Part shown: piece after piece, positions 21,568 to 33,537 of the stretch
How positions within the stretch are numbered: position 1 is the stretch's first letter
How the letters are laid out: the number at the start of each line of letters is the position of its first letter
NCBI GenBank assembly: GCA_030248065.1
Contig: JASAMV010008065.1
Span: forward strand, 1 to 64,000
DNA from: Rhynchonema sp. JSB1_4
Taxonomy: Eukaryota; Nematoda; Chromadorea; Monhysterida; Xyalidae
DNA length: 64,000 nt
Reading direction: 5' to 3'
The notes under the pieces: model-generated
What the model saw: only the letters and a program-made list of their open reading frames with translations
Databases searched by the model: none
What the model was told of the DNA's origin: nothing
Program-made: the position numbers and the translations under genes

Positions 21568-23415
21568 ATGCCGCGACTCACACGCTCACAATCTACGAGT
21601 AGTAACAGTAATGAAACATCAGGTGCTCAAACTGCACGCGGCCCTCCTGTTGGTGACGTCGATGCACCGAAAGTGCTCGTCATGGCATTGCCGGGTAAAA
21701 ATGGTTATTTTGGCGATTGTCCTGTTGCAAGGTGTGGGATATTTGTTATGTTGCGTTTCAGAATCCGCTGATCACCAAGATGAAAGATCTGTGCTGAAAC
21801 TACGTCACCCTAAATCGGGTTCGCTAACTTGTCTCTCACCCGCAAATTTCTAAAGGAAACCTCACCCAATCTTCAATTTTAGGTTCGCCGGCACTGTTTC
21901 TACGGAATCGCGAGCAGATATACGAACTGCTCAAACACGATGACCCGCATCGCTCGTGGTTCATTGGAGAGGGCGTGGTTGAGGACGGCGCGCTATGGCT
22001 GAGTGCACGTGTGCATCCGGTGCTATTGGTGTTGCCTGACTTGCGTGCACGCACAAAGGTGGGTGTGAGATACGTTTCAGAATATTATGTCGGCGTCACA
22101 GTTGATGATTGTAGGTGCAATCATCAATTGTGTTGCCGAAATAATATTCTATTGCACCAGTCTGGGATGAAGATCGACGGATTATATACTTGCGTATTTT
22201 TCCGCAAAATGTATTTTTGGAAAAATCCGTTTTTTTCAAATGTTTTCCAGTACTTAGGATACCCATGGCCTAAAAACGCCGATTTTGGAGAAAATTTTGT
22301 CGGGCAATGGTCTGAAACAGACCAAAAATGCCCTTGGAGCTTGAAAAATGCGCATTTGGAACTGTTTAGTACCCATTTACAGTGGTTTTGTTGGCACTTG
22401 GAAAAATTTCCGGAAAAACGAAAACGTATTTTTCCAGGCCTCGGAACAAAACACGTTTTTTTCGGCGCGCAAGTATAACCGCTTACAGTGAACTAAGACC
22501 GGTCCGATCCGATCGTCACCACCAGTTTGATTATCGGCCAACGATTGTAGCGGTGACTTGCAGCTGCGCCTTCAATTTCGCCCTAATGTTGCAGCGCAAC
22601 TACCTGCCGCTGGATCAAATTCTTGAAGATTCTACGGACGCGTGTGCGTCAAAATTGACTGAACTGACTACGGTGCTGCAAACGCTGACAAAAGTGGCTG
22701 ACAGTAAAGGTAACGGTTTTGCCATCTCTGTCTGCAATTAAAACATTGTGATATTATTGCAATCACAGAGATTTCCGGTGAGTGCACGGTGTACAAGTAC
22801 AATGAATCGAAATGCTTGGCTTGGTTGGCTGACAGGGCGAATCGATGTGCCGATTTGTTGAAGAACGATGCCGGCCTTGGTGTGCACAAGAGCATCATCA
22901 GTAATGGTTGGTCGATTACATTTGTTTCAACATCCAGAAGGTGAACATCCAAAATGTGCAGTCGATTGCAGATTCGAGCCTGCAACGTTATGCGTTCGGT
23001 ATGATGTCCGACTATCTGACCGCTGAGATGTCACTCGCATTGAAACATCATATGAACATACAAGACGAGGTGGTGACAACGGAGAAGGCGCTCGTTGAGT
23101 CGAATAAGGTTAAGCTGTATTACTAAAAAGTTCATCATGCAACTGCAACTTTGATAAATTCGATTACTTTTCAGAAGCGAAAGGCCGATGATATGTTGTG
23201 TGAACCGACGGAGGACTACAGCTTGAATGAAAAAGTGGCTGCGAAAAAGGTTGGTTTTCAAACAATAATTCTGTTGTCGTATACAAAGGATGTTTCGTAT
23301 GATTCATATTGAAATCCAGGCGCCTACTCTGACGGCCAAGCAGAAGCAGCTAAAGACAGCCAGCAAGGGAACGAAAAACATAGCAGCTTTCTTCATCAAA
23401 TCGAAGACAAACTGA
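21568..23415 (+). CDS. RNASEH2B: ribonuclease H2 subunit B
   Basis: Eight exons at about 21568-21694, 21762-21818, 21883-22058, 22595-22709, 22769-22906, 22972-23108, 23175-23249 and 23319-23415. The protein is about 306 aa, near the usual 300-310. Subunit B is the non-catalytic scaffold of RNase H2, which removes ribonucleotides from DNA. Visible matches are HRSWFIGEGVVEDGALW, PLDQILED, CLAWLADRANR, LQRYAFGMMSDYL and the C-terminal KNIAAFF, a PCNA-interacting (PIP-like) motif that human RNASEH2B has at the same place (SIDTFF). The boundaries of exon 6 are uncertain and my count is one base off a multiple of three. Intron 3 is the longest (536 bp). The start is 227 bp after the preceding stop codon, behind a tgcag acceptor. 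Confidence 0.84.
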
Positions 23416-23646
23416 GATATATTTTACATGTAACGCATGTGCATCATTTATGTGCATTTCCTCTTGTTGATTATTTGATCTCAATTCTTATGTTATGACT
23501 TGAATTTTTTATAAAATTTTTTCTTGTGACAAAGTGTGTTGTGTTTCATCATGAACAGAAGGGTTTGATTTCCCACCACCAATGTACTTGCAAAAATGTA
23601 AAATTCGAATGGCATTTTATGCTCAAATCCTTAGTTTCGAAGCACA

Positions 23647-24632
23647 ATGCCGTGGGTTCCGTTGCCAAAACGGCCGTCGTTATACGCCCGTCAAATGAAA
23701 TATTTATCCGACCGCATTTTTGGCGAGCCCACGAAACGTCTGGATCCCAAGTGAGAGTTTTTTATTTGTCAAATTTTGATGTTTTGATCCGATCAGTATT
23801 GTCTATTTTGTTCGTGTAAAATTTCAGAACCCAACAAGTGATCAACCTGCACGCTGAGAAACCAGACAATCTGAACGAACGATACAGGCCCGATTATTTT
23901 CCGCCACATCCGATGTTTCACGAACTATTCATGTTGTTGAGGTTGAAAGGTCAGTGACGTTTCACATGGACCGGCTCCTCTGTTTTTTTGGGCTCACTTG
24001 GCCATCTGGAACATTTATACACACTGATGATGACCTGGTGCACCGCACGTCTGTGTAAACCAGTCGAAACGGCACCCCGAACACGCTGTATAGGCCAGCC
24101 ACGAACTCATGAGACGACTTATTTTGAAGTTGACTTGAACGGATCCAATAATGTTCCGGTTCCACGTATTTCGGAAATGAAAGAAAGAGAAATGCATGTA
24201 TTTTTTAAAATCACGCTCTCCACCTCGGTGCGTAAATTCCCTTTTGACTCCCAAAACAGTTGTGTGTTGAACGATGTTGCTGTTCGCGTCAGCACGCAAC
24301 AAATTGAGGTCAGCCAGCTGGAACTTGTCATCATGTCTCTCGGCCCGATCTCTTTCTTTTGTTTGCGAAAACCCGTGCAACCGGCGCATTTTTGAATCTG
24401 GCCAAGCAAGCTTTAAAAAGAGTCGTCTCATGAGCACGTGGCTGGACTATACAACTTGCAGTATAGTGTCCATGCACATTTGCGTGGTCATAATCACCCC
24501 AAATTTTTAGGTCTGTACCGTGATGAACATCTTGATTTCAACGATGAGATTGAAAGATTGCGAACAAAAAGAGGCAAGGGTCGGCCCGCGATTGGAGAGG
24601 GCAAACGCGCTCTGGCCAGACGCAACAAATGA
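23647..24632 (+). CDS. MRPS33: mitochondrial small-subunit ribosomal protein S33
   Basis: Three exons: 23647-23750, 23828-23949 and 24511-24632. They total 348 nt (115 aa; human 106). It is a structural protein of the mitochondrial ribosome head. The N-terminus [18 protein letters not shown] matches YAFRMSRLSARLFGEV in human. The C-terminus [17 protein letters not shown] followed by [14 protein letters not shown] is nearly diagnostic. The start codon is 232 bp downstream of the previous gene's stop. Intron 2 holds a MITE (24089-24451) and one copy of the dispersed 48-bp repeat. Confidence 0.93.
24089..24451. mobile_element. MITE in MRPS33 intron 2
   Basis: The ends TATAGGCCAGCCACGAACTC and TATAGTCCAGCCACGTGCTC (in complement) share an inverted repeat of about 33 bp, through ATGAGACGACT. 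The TA-rich boundary suggests a TA duplication. No coding capacity. Confidence 0.75.
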
Positions 24633-25433
24633 TGTTGCTACATGTTGTAAGATTATGATCTTGCTCAAAATTACTGTAACATTGTGCTCAGATAATTCAT
24701 TAAGCTCATGCTGCTGTATTTCAAGACAAACTCATGAACAATAAAAATTATTCAAGGTTGAACGTGTTTGTCGCATGGTGTGCTGAAAGGGGAGGGAGGG
24801 CCGGCGAACGACCCACTAAGAGGGGGCGGGACGCCAACCAAAACCAACAGCAACGCACAACAACCAGCCCCGCAAACACGCGAAGGAGGAGGCCGACCCA
24901 GCCCCCCCTTATGCATGTGTTACTTAGTTTTCGACTATGGGCTCGCACGAGCTAACCTACTTTACCTGTCTAACATTCGTGTCCGCTCTTATTTTCTCGT
25001 GTTGATCGGGACATGAACCTTGCAGCGTCCCAAGATGTGGGTCAACACATTCCAAATGGTCACATGGCACTTTACTTTGGGTCTCGTGGAATGAGTCACT
25101 TTGTTTGACGTGATGCGTTTTGTCCAGACACGTTGCAAAAGTTTTTCATGTTCAAAAACTCGACACTGCTTATGTTCGGCGTTCACTGTTGGCGTGTCTG
25201 CTTTTGTCAGCACTAGTTAGTTTGTGTTGTGACTGTACAAAAGGACCGTGTCTTCTACTTGTCGGTCTGCAAGCTCAGCCAAAAATAGTTGAGCAACACG
25301 TTTCGGTCCGCGTGCCATGGCAACAAGTGGCTTTTTCAGGATCTTAGTTTACTCCTGGGTCGAAATATGCCACGTTGCGATTGAACGTGATTTATCGTGA
25401 CCTTCAGCAGTCTGTCAAGTCACAACGAACACG
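24633..25433. other. intergenic, no gene seen
   Basis: About 800 bp, including a C/A-rich low-complexity stretch at 24780-24900. No exon is supported. This is the widest gap in the five-gene head-to-tail block. Confidence 0.45.
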
Positions 25434-27647
25434 ATGCCGAAACGATCAGCCGATCAATCGAACAGTGACAACGGCTCATCACCGAAAAGTTGGTTGGCCC
25501 GTCTTATTTTCGAACTGATCATGTAGTGCGTGTCCTCATGGTGGCCCTCCATATGGTGAAACCGATAGTGATGAACAGTATAGCCCACCCAATTTTACAT
25601 GCCGTGACCCATCCCCGGTCAAATGTTATGCGAATCAGGGTGGACTGAACGTTGTTGTTCCGTTTGCAGCAGTCAAGTCGAGCTCGAGCAACTGGCTGGA
25701 CGCCCCAGACCTACACATTTTCGATTCAGGGGATGTCACGGGTCGGTCGAAGATCGCTGCGTTTGATATTGATGGTATGTCTGCTTGCGTTTACAATAAC
25801 GTTGTGTGCCATATTTAGTTTGGAAACTGGTCATTCTTATAATGGCATATGTTTGACAGGAACGATAATCACAACCAAATCTGGCCGCACATTCGCCAAA
25901 GACGAAAATGATTGGAAGTTCTTGTATGCAGAAGTCCCTGGCCGTTTAAATCAGCTGCATGATAAAGAGGGTTCGTCTGAAAGTTATCATTTTAATAATT
26001 ACGATGAAAAAAAAACAAGGTTTAATGCACCTGATATGTTCAGATGTCAAAATCGTCTTCATGACGAATCAGAAAGGTTTGAGTACTGGCAAAGTCAGCT
26101 TGCCGGCATTCAAGCGAAAAATCGAAGCCATCTGTAAACTGGTAAAGGCGCCCGTACAAGTTTGTTGGGATGCTTTTTCCACAAAACGTATTACTGTCGG
26201 AGATAGTCTTTGTTAATTTTTAAAATTTAATCAGGTCTTCGTCTCACCCGGAGCCCTGAAATACCGCAAACCTTACACGGGCATGTGGGACAAACTGGAA
26301 AATGATTGCAACCGCAAAACGGTCGTCGATCGAAAACAATCCGTTTTTGTCGGCGACGCTGCTGGTCGACCTGCACAAGGGGTTCGTCGACTTTTTACTG
26401 CTTTAAATTAGATATTAGACAAAAATTTTATTTCATTTTCAGAAAGCCGTAAAGAAAGACTTCTCGTGCAGCGACCGTCTGTTCGCGCTGAATCTCGGGG
26501 TGACATTCAAGACACCCGAAGAATTCTTTCTGAACCAGAATCCAACCAAGAATTACACAATGCCCGAATTCGACCCAAAGGTCTGTCTTATCACTGAACC
26601 TGAACGTTTTCAAAAGTGATGTGGTTTGTGCGGCATTAATTTTTGAACAGCAGCAATTTTTGTCCTGTTTTCACGTGCGGGCGGTGCCCCGTGCGCGAGA
26701 GCTCGTTTTATTCAAAAATGCAGGCTTTTATGGCCAATGTCCCATCATCGCTTCTGAATCCGCCGGCTGCAAAATTGAAATCCGATAAACAACCGGAATT
26801 GATTGTCATGGTTGGGGCACCGGCATCGGGCAAAAGTCAATTCACGCAGAATTATATCGTCAAGCAGGTTGGTGCCTTTTGCTCTCATACAATGTGCCCT
26901 TTGTGTTGATGTGTTGACAATTTACATGGTGAAGGTTGTTGAAAGATCTGTTTTCCAATTTGCCTGCCGTTAGCCTCTGATGAACCGCTCAGTACAGTGA
27001 ATATTTTTGTTGTGATCGAAAATGTCCCGGTCCTGATCATGTCACCCCACAGAGAAAGTTGCCTGTAACTTCATCTCACCTTTATCAAGCAGGGTTACGA
27101 GTGGATCAATCGTGACACGCTCAAAACCTGGCAGAAATGTGTCAAAGCGGCCGAAGATGCGCTTGATTCAGGCAAATCAGTTGTAATCGATAACACGAAT
27201 CCTGATGTCGAATCAAGGGCACGGTATGTGAAGGTCGCAAAGGATAGAAAAGTGAGTAGACATGTGCTTGTGCGTGTTTATATGTGGACACGTTATATTG
27301 GTTGATCAACTGTTGTTAGGTACCGTGTCGCTGCTTCGACATGAACGTCACCAAGGCACATGCATTCCACAATAATCGATTTCGACTCATCACCGGGCCG
27401 GATAAGGAACATGCTGGTACACTGCCGTTTATGTTCTTATCATCGTGCACGCGCACTATTCAAAATGTAATCAGTTGTCCTCTATCTTTCAGGTGTCAAT
27501 GACATGGTGATGAACATGCACTTTTCGAAATACACGAAGCCAGCAGTGAGCGAAGGTTTTGATGAAATCGTCACGGTCAATTTCGTACCCGAGTTTGAAG
27601 ACCAACATGAACGACATGTGTATGGCATGTACTTGGTGGAACGATAG
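25434..27647 (+). CDS. PNKP: bifunctional polynucleotide phosphatase/kinase
   Basis: Ten exons: 25434-25488, 25670-25774, 25860-25970, 26044-26159, 26235-26381, 26443-26580, 26724-26867, 27093-27251, 27320-27416 and 27493-27647. They total 1227 nt (408 aa). PNKP repairs DNA ends by removing 3' phosphates and adding 5' phosphates. The phosphatase motif FDIDGT spans exons 2 and 3, followed by [25 protein letters not shown] and [14 protein letters not shown]. The kinase part has the Walker A motif GAPASGKS, then [17 protein letters not shown] and PCRCFDM. The N-terminal FHA domain of vertebrate PNKP is absent: only about 25 residues precede the phosphatase. Without FHA it cannot bind XRCC1/XRCC4 in the vertebrate way. 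Introns 1 and 7 begin GTTGGT. Confidence 0.95.
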
Positions 27648-28010
27648 ATGCGATCTGATGTGAGATTCGTCCACCGTTTCTTTGCGAAAATATGCCGTGG
27701 TGATGTTTTTTGTGTTCTGTCACAGTTTGCTTAGCATGTCGAAGTCGCTAATATTCTCAAAGGAATGTCTGATCATGTTGCTGTGTTCGAAAGTTACTCT
27801 GATTTAGCTGAGAGCCTAGGAATTTGAATAAATCAAATTTAGACTTTGCATTCGAAATATCCGTGTCGCCCTTGCATTTCCGTTGCTTGTGCTGTGTTGC
27901 ACGTATCTGTTTCTGGTCCTCAAATGTACCCCCAAAGACCTGCCTGTGTTCAGCTCGATAACCCGTGTTCAAGGTTTGTTCAGTTCTTCCAGCAAATTCG
28001 CTGCTCAAAA

Positions 28011-31000
28011 ATGTGGGAAGGCATTAAATTTGAGAAGGTCTGTTTGTTGCGTGGGATCATGGCATTTTACCTTTCAATTGTAAAATATATGCCGCATTTT
28101 TGCAGCAATTGGGCCAAGGTGGGTTCGCCACGGTGTATCTCACGGAGTATGGTGGCCAAAAGTATGCCGTCAAAAAGTTGACACGCAACTCGCGGGAATT
28201 CACTCGTGAAGTAAGTGATTGGCGTCCCAAGAGCACACCCATCGCAGGGCGGTCATCAGCTGATATGGCTTAAACAATTTGTTCCATCGTGAGTGGAAAA
28301 AATTTTCAGAGAGACAACCTGTTGCGTGTCGAGCACGAAAACATCGTTAAAATTGAGGGTTGGTTCAACGCACCCACTGACCCATTGATTATTATGGAGT
28401 TCATGGAGGGCGGTTCACTGAACGCACGTTGGTTTCAGTTTATTAGTATGCAGAACTCAATTTGAGGTTCACATGTCAACATTAAAAAAGAAGTCTTTTG
28501 TGGGCTCGTGCCACCGGTACTCTTCCAAGCCGGCATCCCGCCATTTTACCGGGAATAGCCTACTCCGCAGTAAGCTGCTCCCCGCTCACCGACCCTGGTT
28601 GGTTGGTAGCCAAGCGCCCGGTAGTCGTGGTCGCGTTCGCGTTATTAACTGAAGATGTCCGACAGTTCTTCTACGCACTTGATCGGGTTTCTCACCGACC
28701 CTTCTCAGGGATGGACGGCTAGTTTGACCCGTACGCATGCAGTGAAGGGGCCCGATTACGAGTTGGTCCCAGAGCTAACTAAGCCAAACCTAGATTAGCC
28801 TGCCAGGTCGGAAAGGGTGTTCTGCAAGCAACGTTTGCATTTTGCAAGTAATACAGTATTTCATATTCAATTGCAAGTGGACTTCTGGAATGCTTGCAAC
28901 GTTGCAAGGAAAAATTTGAGATTTTCTGCGGTTGACAAGTTTCTGCAACGGAGTCCTTAAAAACTGTTTTCAGTTCTGCACATGCACAAACGATCGTACG
29001 ATGCATCATCTGCCGTGCACTGGCTGTTGCAATGTGCCCAAGGTGTGCAACATTTGCATGAGAACAACATTGCACATCGTGATTTGAAACCTTCGAAGTT
29101 GGTTTGGTTGCTGCAAGTCAAAATGATGCGTCCATGTCGTAAATAGCGTATATTTTCAGCATGCTTCTTTCTGCCGATTATCAAATTCTCAAAATCTGTG
29201 ACTTCGGCCTAGCGAAAAACGCTGATAAGTTAACGACAATGTGCGGCACACCCTCGTATTGGGCACCGGAGCAGAGCGCTGCACTGCCAGGTACACTTTG
29301 ACGCACGCATTATCAGATGATACATCCCAACACCATGGACTGCGTCAACTTTTGCCGGACGCGGTTGTCCATTTGGTTGCGCCTTAATTTGTGATAGAGA
29401 TAACGATAGCAAACCAATCGTGGCGGAGTAAAAGTTGTTTTCTTGCGCACTGTGAGAACAACGCTGGTCAGAATGTCGAAATTAGTGCACCAACTCTATC
29501 GTCAACTGCAGCCCAACAAAAAATGGGCATCCCCGTTGACGCGGTCCAGGGCGTTGGGAGCCATCATTGGGGCACTGACAAAACAGCGGTGGAAATACAG
29601 GGGCGGAAAACATAGCGGCCGCTGTCTATGTACTAAACTCGTATCTTGGACATCAGGCTTGGACATAGGCTTAGAGTTGGGTATAGGCTTAGAGTTGGGT
29701 ATAGGCTTGTGCTCAGGCTTAGAGTTGGGTCTAGGCTTAGGCGTCAATTACACATCTCTTGGAATGGCCGCTCTTTTTGCCTCCGCTGCTTCTTTTACCG
29801 CTGTTTTGTGTGCCGCACCACCGTCTACCCAATGCCTGCATTGACGATACTTTTGGAAGAACTTTTTCGACCCGTTGCCTGATACGAAAAGCGCAATCGG
29901 CGTGGCCCAGGCAGTCAGGTGACCGCTAAATAAGAAAGAATAATCAAGGACTCGCAACAGGGCGGGGTTGCCGCCAGTCGGTCGCGGTCAGACCAACTTG
30001 TCAACTAAATGTGATGCATTACTGTGTGTTAACATCTGCTGCAGGTCAACGATCGCCGAAACGCTTCTATGATTATCGTTGCGACATCTACGCGTTTGGG
30101 GTGATCACATGGGAGGTGCTCAGCCGTACACTACCCAGTGTCTGCACAGATATCAGTCCGCAAACCGCAACAACGCCTGATGTTTTGGCTCGCGCCCATC
30201 CACCCCCATATGTCAAGGTCCCTTCGTTGTACAAGCACATTGTGCAGTGGTGGAGCGCGGATGCCAACAAACGACCAAACATTGAACAATGTGTTCAAGT
30301 GCTGGTTAGCCAAGTTGTTGTGTGAACTTTCGTAATGCTTCTTTCTGAGTGAAGTTGTCTGCAACACCGCAAATTTTTAGCTCTCAACACGCCGAGACAT
30401 GCAAGGTGATCGCAAGATGCCGAAGAGAGGCGTTCCAGAGAACAAGATGGAGGTGCGTGGTGTGGCGTGCGTGCGACCTATCAACGACAAGTGGCAGAAC
30501 TATCAAGACGCTGTTTACGCGTTTGCGATCGAGGTGGTACGCGGCGAGGTTTGTCACAGTATGCAATTTATTGGAACATCAATGAAACTGTTGTCGGCCA
30601 CAACTGCTTTTTTTGCGAAGAATTTCCGAAAATTGTGGTGTAGGCCCGAATGATGTTGGCATCACCTGCTTGTGGCGATCCATCGCCCGCTCTCGAAAAG
30701 CTCGCCGTTGAGTGTGGCACTGACTGGCTCACACCGGATCTGCTGCCTGACATTCGCACTGTCAAATTTAACACCATCAAGACATTGTTGCGATTGGGTT
30801 GGTGGTCTTTTCACTGTGGACATTGCAGGCCAAAATGTTGAAATTAAAAAACGCGAATGTACCCGCAGGCCTGGATCCGAATGCAACGATTGAGGACGAG
30901 AAGACCATTCTGATGCTGGCAATCGAGTACCATCGCAATGACATCGTGCGTTTGTTGTTGAATCAAGACACCATCGACATCGAAAAACGCAAATCGACCA

Positions 31001-31933
31001 CGCTGGTCACCGCACTGTGGACCGCCGTATGTCGCAAGAATGTCGAGGCCGTACGCTTGTTGCTCGGTCGTGGGGCAGACGTGCACGTGCGCAACAACGT
31101 TCAGGTTGGTGGCTCTGGATCTTTCGGTAAGGCCGCTCTCTGACAAAAGCAAAAAGTTCACAACACACTTTTTGCTTTTTGCTTTTGTCAGAGAGCAAAA
31201 GCAAAAGGTTGACTTTTTGCTTTTGTCAGAGAGCAAAAAAGCAAAAAGCAAAAAGTTGTGCAGCGCGCACAAGCAGCAAACATTAGCGTGTTCCAGACCT
31301 GTGTAATTTTTGATTTTCGGGTTTGTGCAGCCTGGTTTTGGGCGTAAAAAGTCATGATGACTTTTTGCTTTTTTTTTCAAGTTTTTGCTTTTGCTCTCTG
31401 ACGAAAGCAAAAAGCAAAAAGTCAACTTTTTGCTTTTGCTCTCTGACAAAAGCAAAAAGCAAAAAGTGTGTGTCAAACTTTTTGCTTTTGTCAGAGAGCG
31501 GCCTAAAACTAGTAATTTTTAACTCCCACCTGAGCTCGGTCTCGGAGTTGGGAATGTTTGGCCAAATTTCTGATCGTGCAACTGCGTGTATGGTGCTGTC
31601 AAGTGATTGCAGAGCACCGTGCTGCATTCAGCGTGTTGTGTGCTGCGTGCCGACATCGTCAGCTTGTTGATGGATTATGGAGCTGACATGTGCGCCCAAG
31701 ATCCACATGGTTACACGCCATTGATGCTCATGTGCTTCGCGCGTGAAGTTGATGATGATCAAGCGTTGGTCGTGTTGAAAGCAGTGGTTGCGCCCTTTCG
31801 TTACCATCTCGATCTAGCCCAATCAATGTTGAGCATGCAAGACAACGAAGGCAAGACCCTGATGCAGCTGGCTGAATCGCGTGGCTTTGTGAAACTGCTT
31901 GCATATGTTCGTGTGTGTCTCGATCTCGATTGA
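28011..31933 (+). CDS. TAK1/RIPK-like protein kinase with C-terminal ankyrin repeats
   Basis: Ten exons: 28011-28037, 28106-28210, 28310-28427, 28974-29097, 29160-29290, 30045-30304, 30381-30548, 30644-30797, 30869-31104 and 31613-31933. They total 1644 nt (547 aa). The kinase domain is complete and should be active: glycine loop LGQGGFATV, lysine in YAVKK, HRDLKPSN, CDFGLA and WAPE. The phrases NIVKIEGWF, LLQCAQGVQHLH and LKICDFG resemble TAK1 (MAP3K7). After a linker follow about four ankyrin repeats (LLRLGLDPNAT, RLLLGRGADVHV, LLMDYGADMCA with YTPLMLMC). Kinase plus ankyrin recalls RIPK4/ANKK1, although this kinase looks more TAK1-like. All joins are in phase, but a split into two genes between exons 6 and 7 cannot be excluded. 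N-terminal exons may be missing. Confidence 0.85.
28497..28800. other. unexplained GC-rich insert in kinase intron 3
   Basis: About 300 bp markedly richer in G and C than the surrounding intron, without internal repeats. An open frame of 74 codons (28498-28722) matches nothing I recognise. I find no terminal repeats. Confidence 0.4.
29637..29750. repeat. degenerate telomere-like array in kinase intron 5
   Basis: Alternating AGGCTTAGAGTTGGGTAT units, a decayed TTAGGC-type array, repeated about five times in a 754-bp intron. Confidence 0.6.
31141..31503. mobile_element. PIF/Harbinger-like MITE in kinase intron 9
   Basis: A 363-bp element with ends GGCCGCTCTCTGACAAAAGC and its complement. It is flanked by the 3-bp duplication TAA (31138-31140 and 31504-31506). 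The motif CAAAAAGCAAAAAG is repeated inside both arms. Confidence 0.85.
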
Positions 31934-33091
31934 CAGGATGATCATCGTTGAATTTTTTTCGAAAGTACATAATTGTAACTTGTTGTGCAATGCTTTTGTG
32001 TTCTCACTTACATGCAATTGGCATATCCCATCGGTTATGAAATTATTTTTTGATAATTAGATCTGCTCCAAGGCTGCCACCCTATCAATCGTGCATTTGC
32101 TCATGTCACTATTTATCATTCATCGTAACATCTTGGTGGTCCCGCATTTTGCCCCGGGCGTCGTTTACGTTTGTACTTGATCAGGCCAGGCCTGCGGTTG
32201 GCTTTGAGCTCAAGCCTCAAAACAAGACAAAGTTTGAATGCGCGCTGAGAGCCACCCTAACTGGTCTGCGCCCGTGCCGATAGCTTTTATGTTTGAACCC
32301 TCTTTCAACATTGGGTGATATTTTCGAAACGGTGTAAAGGTCACTTGGGTGTAAAGGTCGGTGGAAAGCTCGGTCGACAGCTCAATGTGTTAGACCTCGG
32401 TGTAAACTTGAAACATTCCGCGTTAATAACAGGTAATGTTTCACGTTTACACCGAGCTACGCCGACCGAGGTTTCGACCGAACTTTACACCGACCTTTAC
32501 GCCCAACTGACCTTTGGGCACTCGAATTCCACCCATTACCTTCATCACGTATACCTGCATTTATCTCGAGCCGTGCTTGGTGGTTCATACAGCTTTTTTC
32601 GCCATGAACTCCTGCGTGAGGTTATTGTTTTTCTTTTTCTTAGAATTTTGTTTTGTTAGCAGTGACACAGATGCTTTGGTGCTGTTGAACGAAGCTCAGG
32701 TATTTTTTGCGTAAACAAAATCGTACATTCGAGTCATAAAAAATTTATGCATGCGATTGCGACCAGTCTGTGATTGCATTGTAGTTGTTATTGAGATGTA
32801 CACGAAGTCGTTCCCCATTTGGATCGGATACCTCTATGACCGTGGTGTTAAAATATCCATGAACAGAGACCTAAACTAACAGTTGAGTTGTCCTGATCAG
32901 TTCGCCCCAACGTGAACGTGATGACATGGTCATTTAAACATATCAACGGGACCTGCCAAAAAGTATTACGCACTGATTGAACAAATGCTTATAGATTTTA
33001 GGGGCTTTTGTCATGGGTTTTTGGAAGCTGCGAATTTTTTGAGAACCAAAAGAAAGAGAAACGTGTGGCACGAAACTTTGGGCCGCCTTTT
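31934..33091. other. intergenic region with a GGTGTAAAGGTC-word hairpin element
   Basis: No gene is established. Between about 32312 and 32535 lies a foldback element built of GGTGTAAA(G/C)GTC words, related to 56951-57105. A possible tiny exon (about 32660-32698) between good splice sites has no recognisable product. Confidence 0.4.
32312..32535. repeat. foldback element with GGTGTAAAGGTC words
   Basis: The arms carry CGGTGTAAAGGTC, GGTGTAAAGGTCGG and TCGGTGTAAAC on the left, and their complements on the right, around a short unique centre. The copy at 56951-57105 has the same ends and words. Confidence 0.7.
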
Positions 33092-33296
33092 GGGAAACCC
33101 TAAGACTTTTGCTGGGGAACTTTGAAATTCCTAAGACAGCCTGAAATTTGACTTTCCTTTGTCTTGGGCTTGGGCTCAGGCTCTTTATTAGGCTTAGGCC
33201 AAACTCTGAGCCAATCCGTGCATCCTATCAAAAAATCGAAAATTCGATTTTGGAGGAATGGGACATTTCCCCCACCAAAAGTCTTAGGGTTTCCCG
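33091..33296. mobile_element. small inverted-repeat element carrying telomere-like repeat
   Basis: The ends TGGGAAACCCTAAGACTTTT and their complement are about 28 bp long. The interior has GGGCTTGGGCTCAGG and ATTAGGCTTAGGCC, decayed TTAGGC units. It shares interior sequence with 53416-53605. Confidence 0.7.
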
Positions 33297-33537
33297 CCAT
33301 GCCTTTAAACCCCACCCATTTTTTTTGTTTTATTAGCTGTCGTTATTTTCGTCACGTGCTCTTGAAAGATTTTGAGGTTGGTTTGCTTGTCACAACTCGC
33401 AAGACCTCCAGTTTGACGAGACCTAAGATATGCAATACCAAGAGAAAGAATCTGACGATCGCCCCATGATAAGTTGAGAAATTCTGAATGTGAACGATAA
33501 TTTTGCCAACCGAATCATCGTTTCGAGTCCAAGCATA

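Noticed and set aside
32585..33470. Small multi-exon gene upstream of TMEM115
   Set aside because: Short candidate exons with good splice sites exist near 32604, 32660 and 33336, but their phases do not join into one frame and the peptide is unrecognised.
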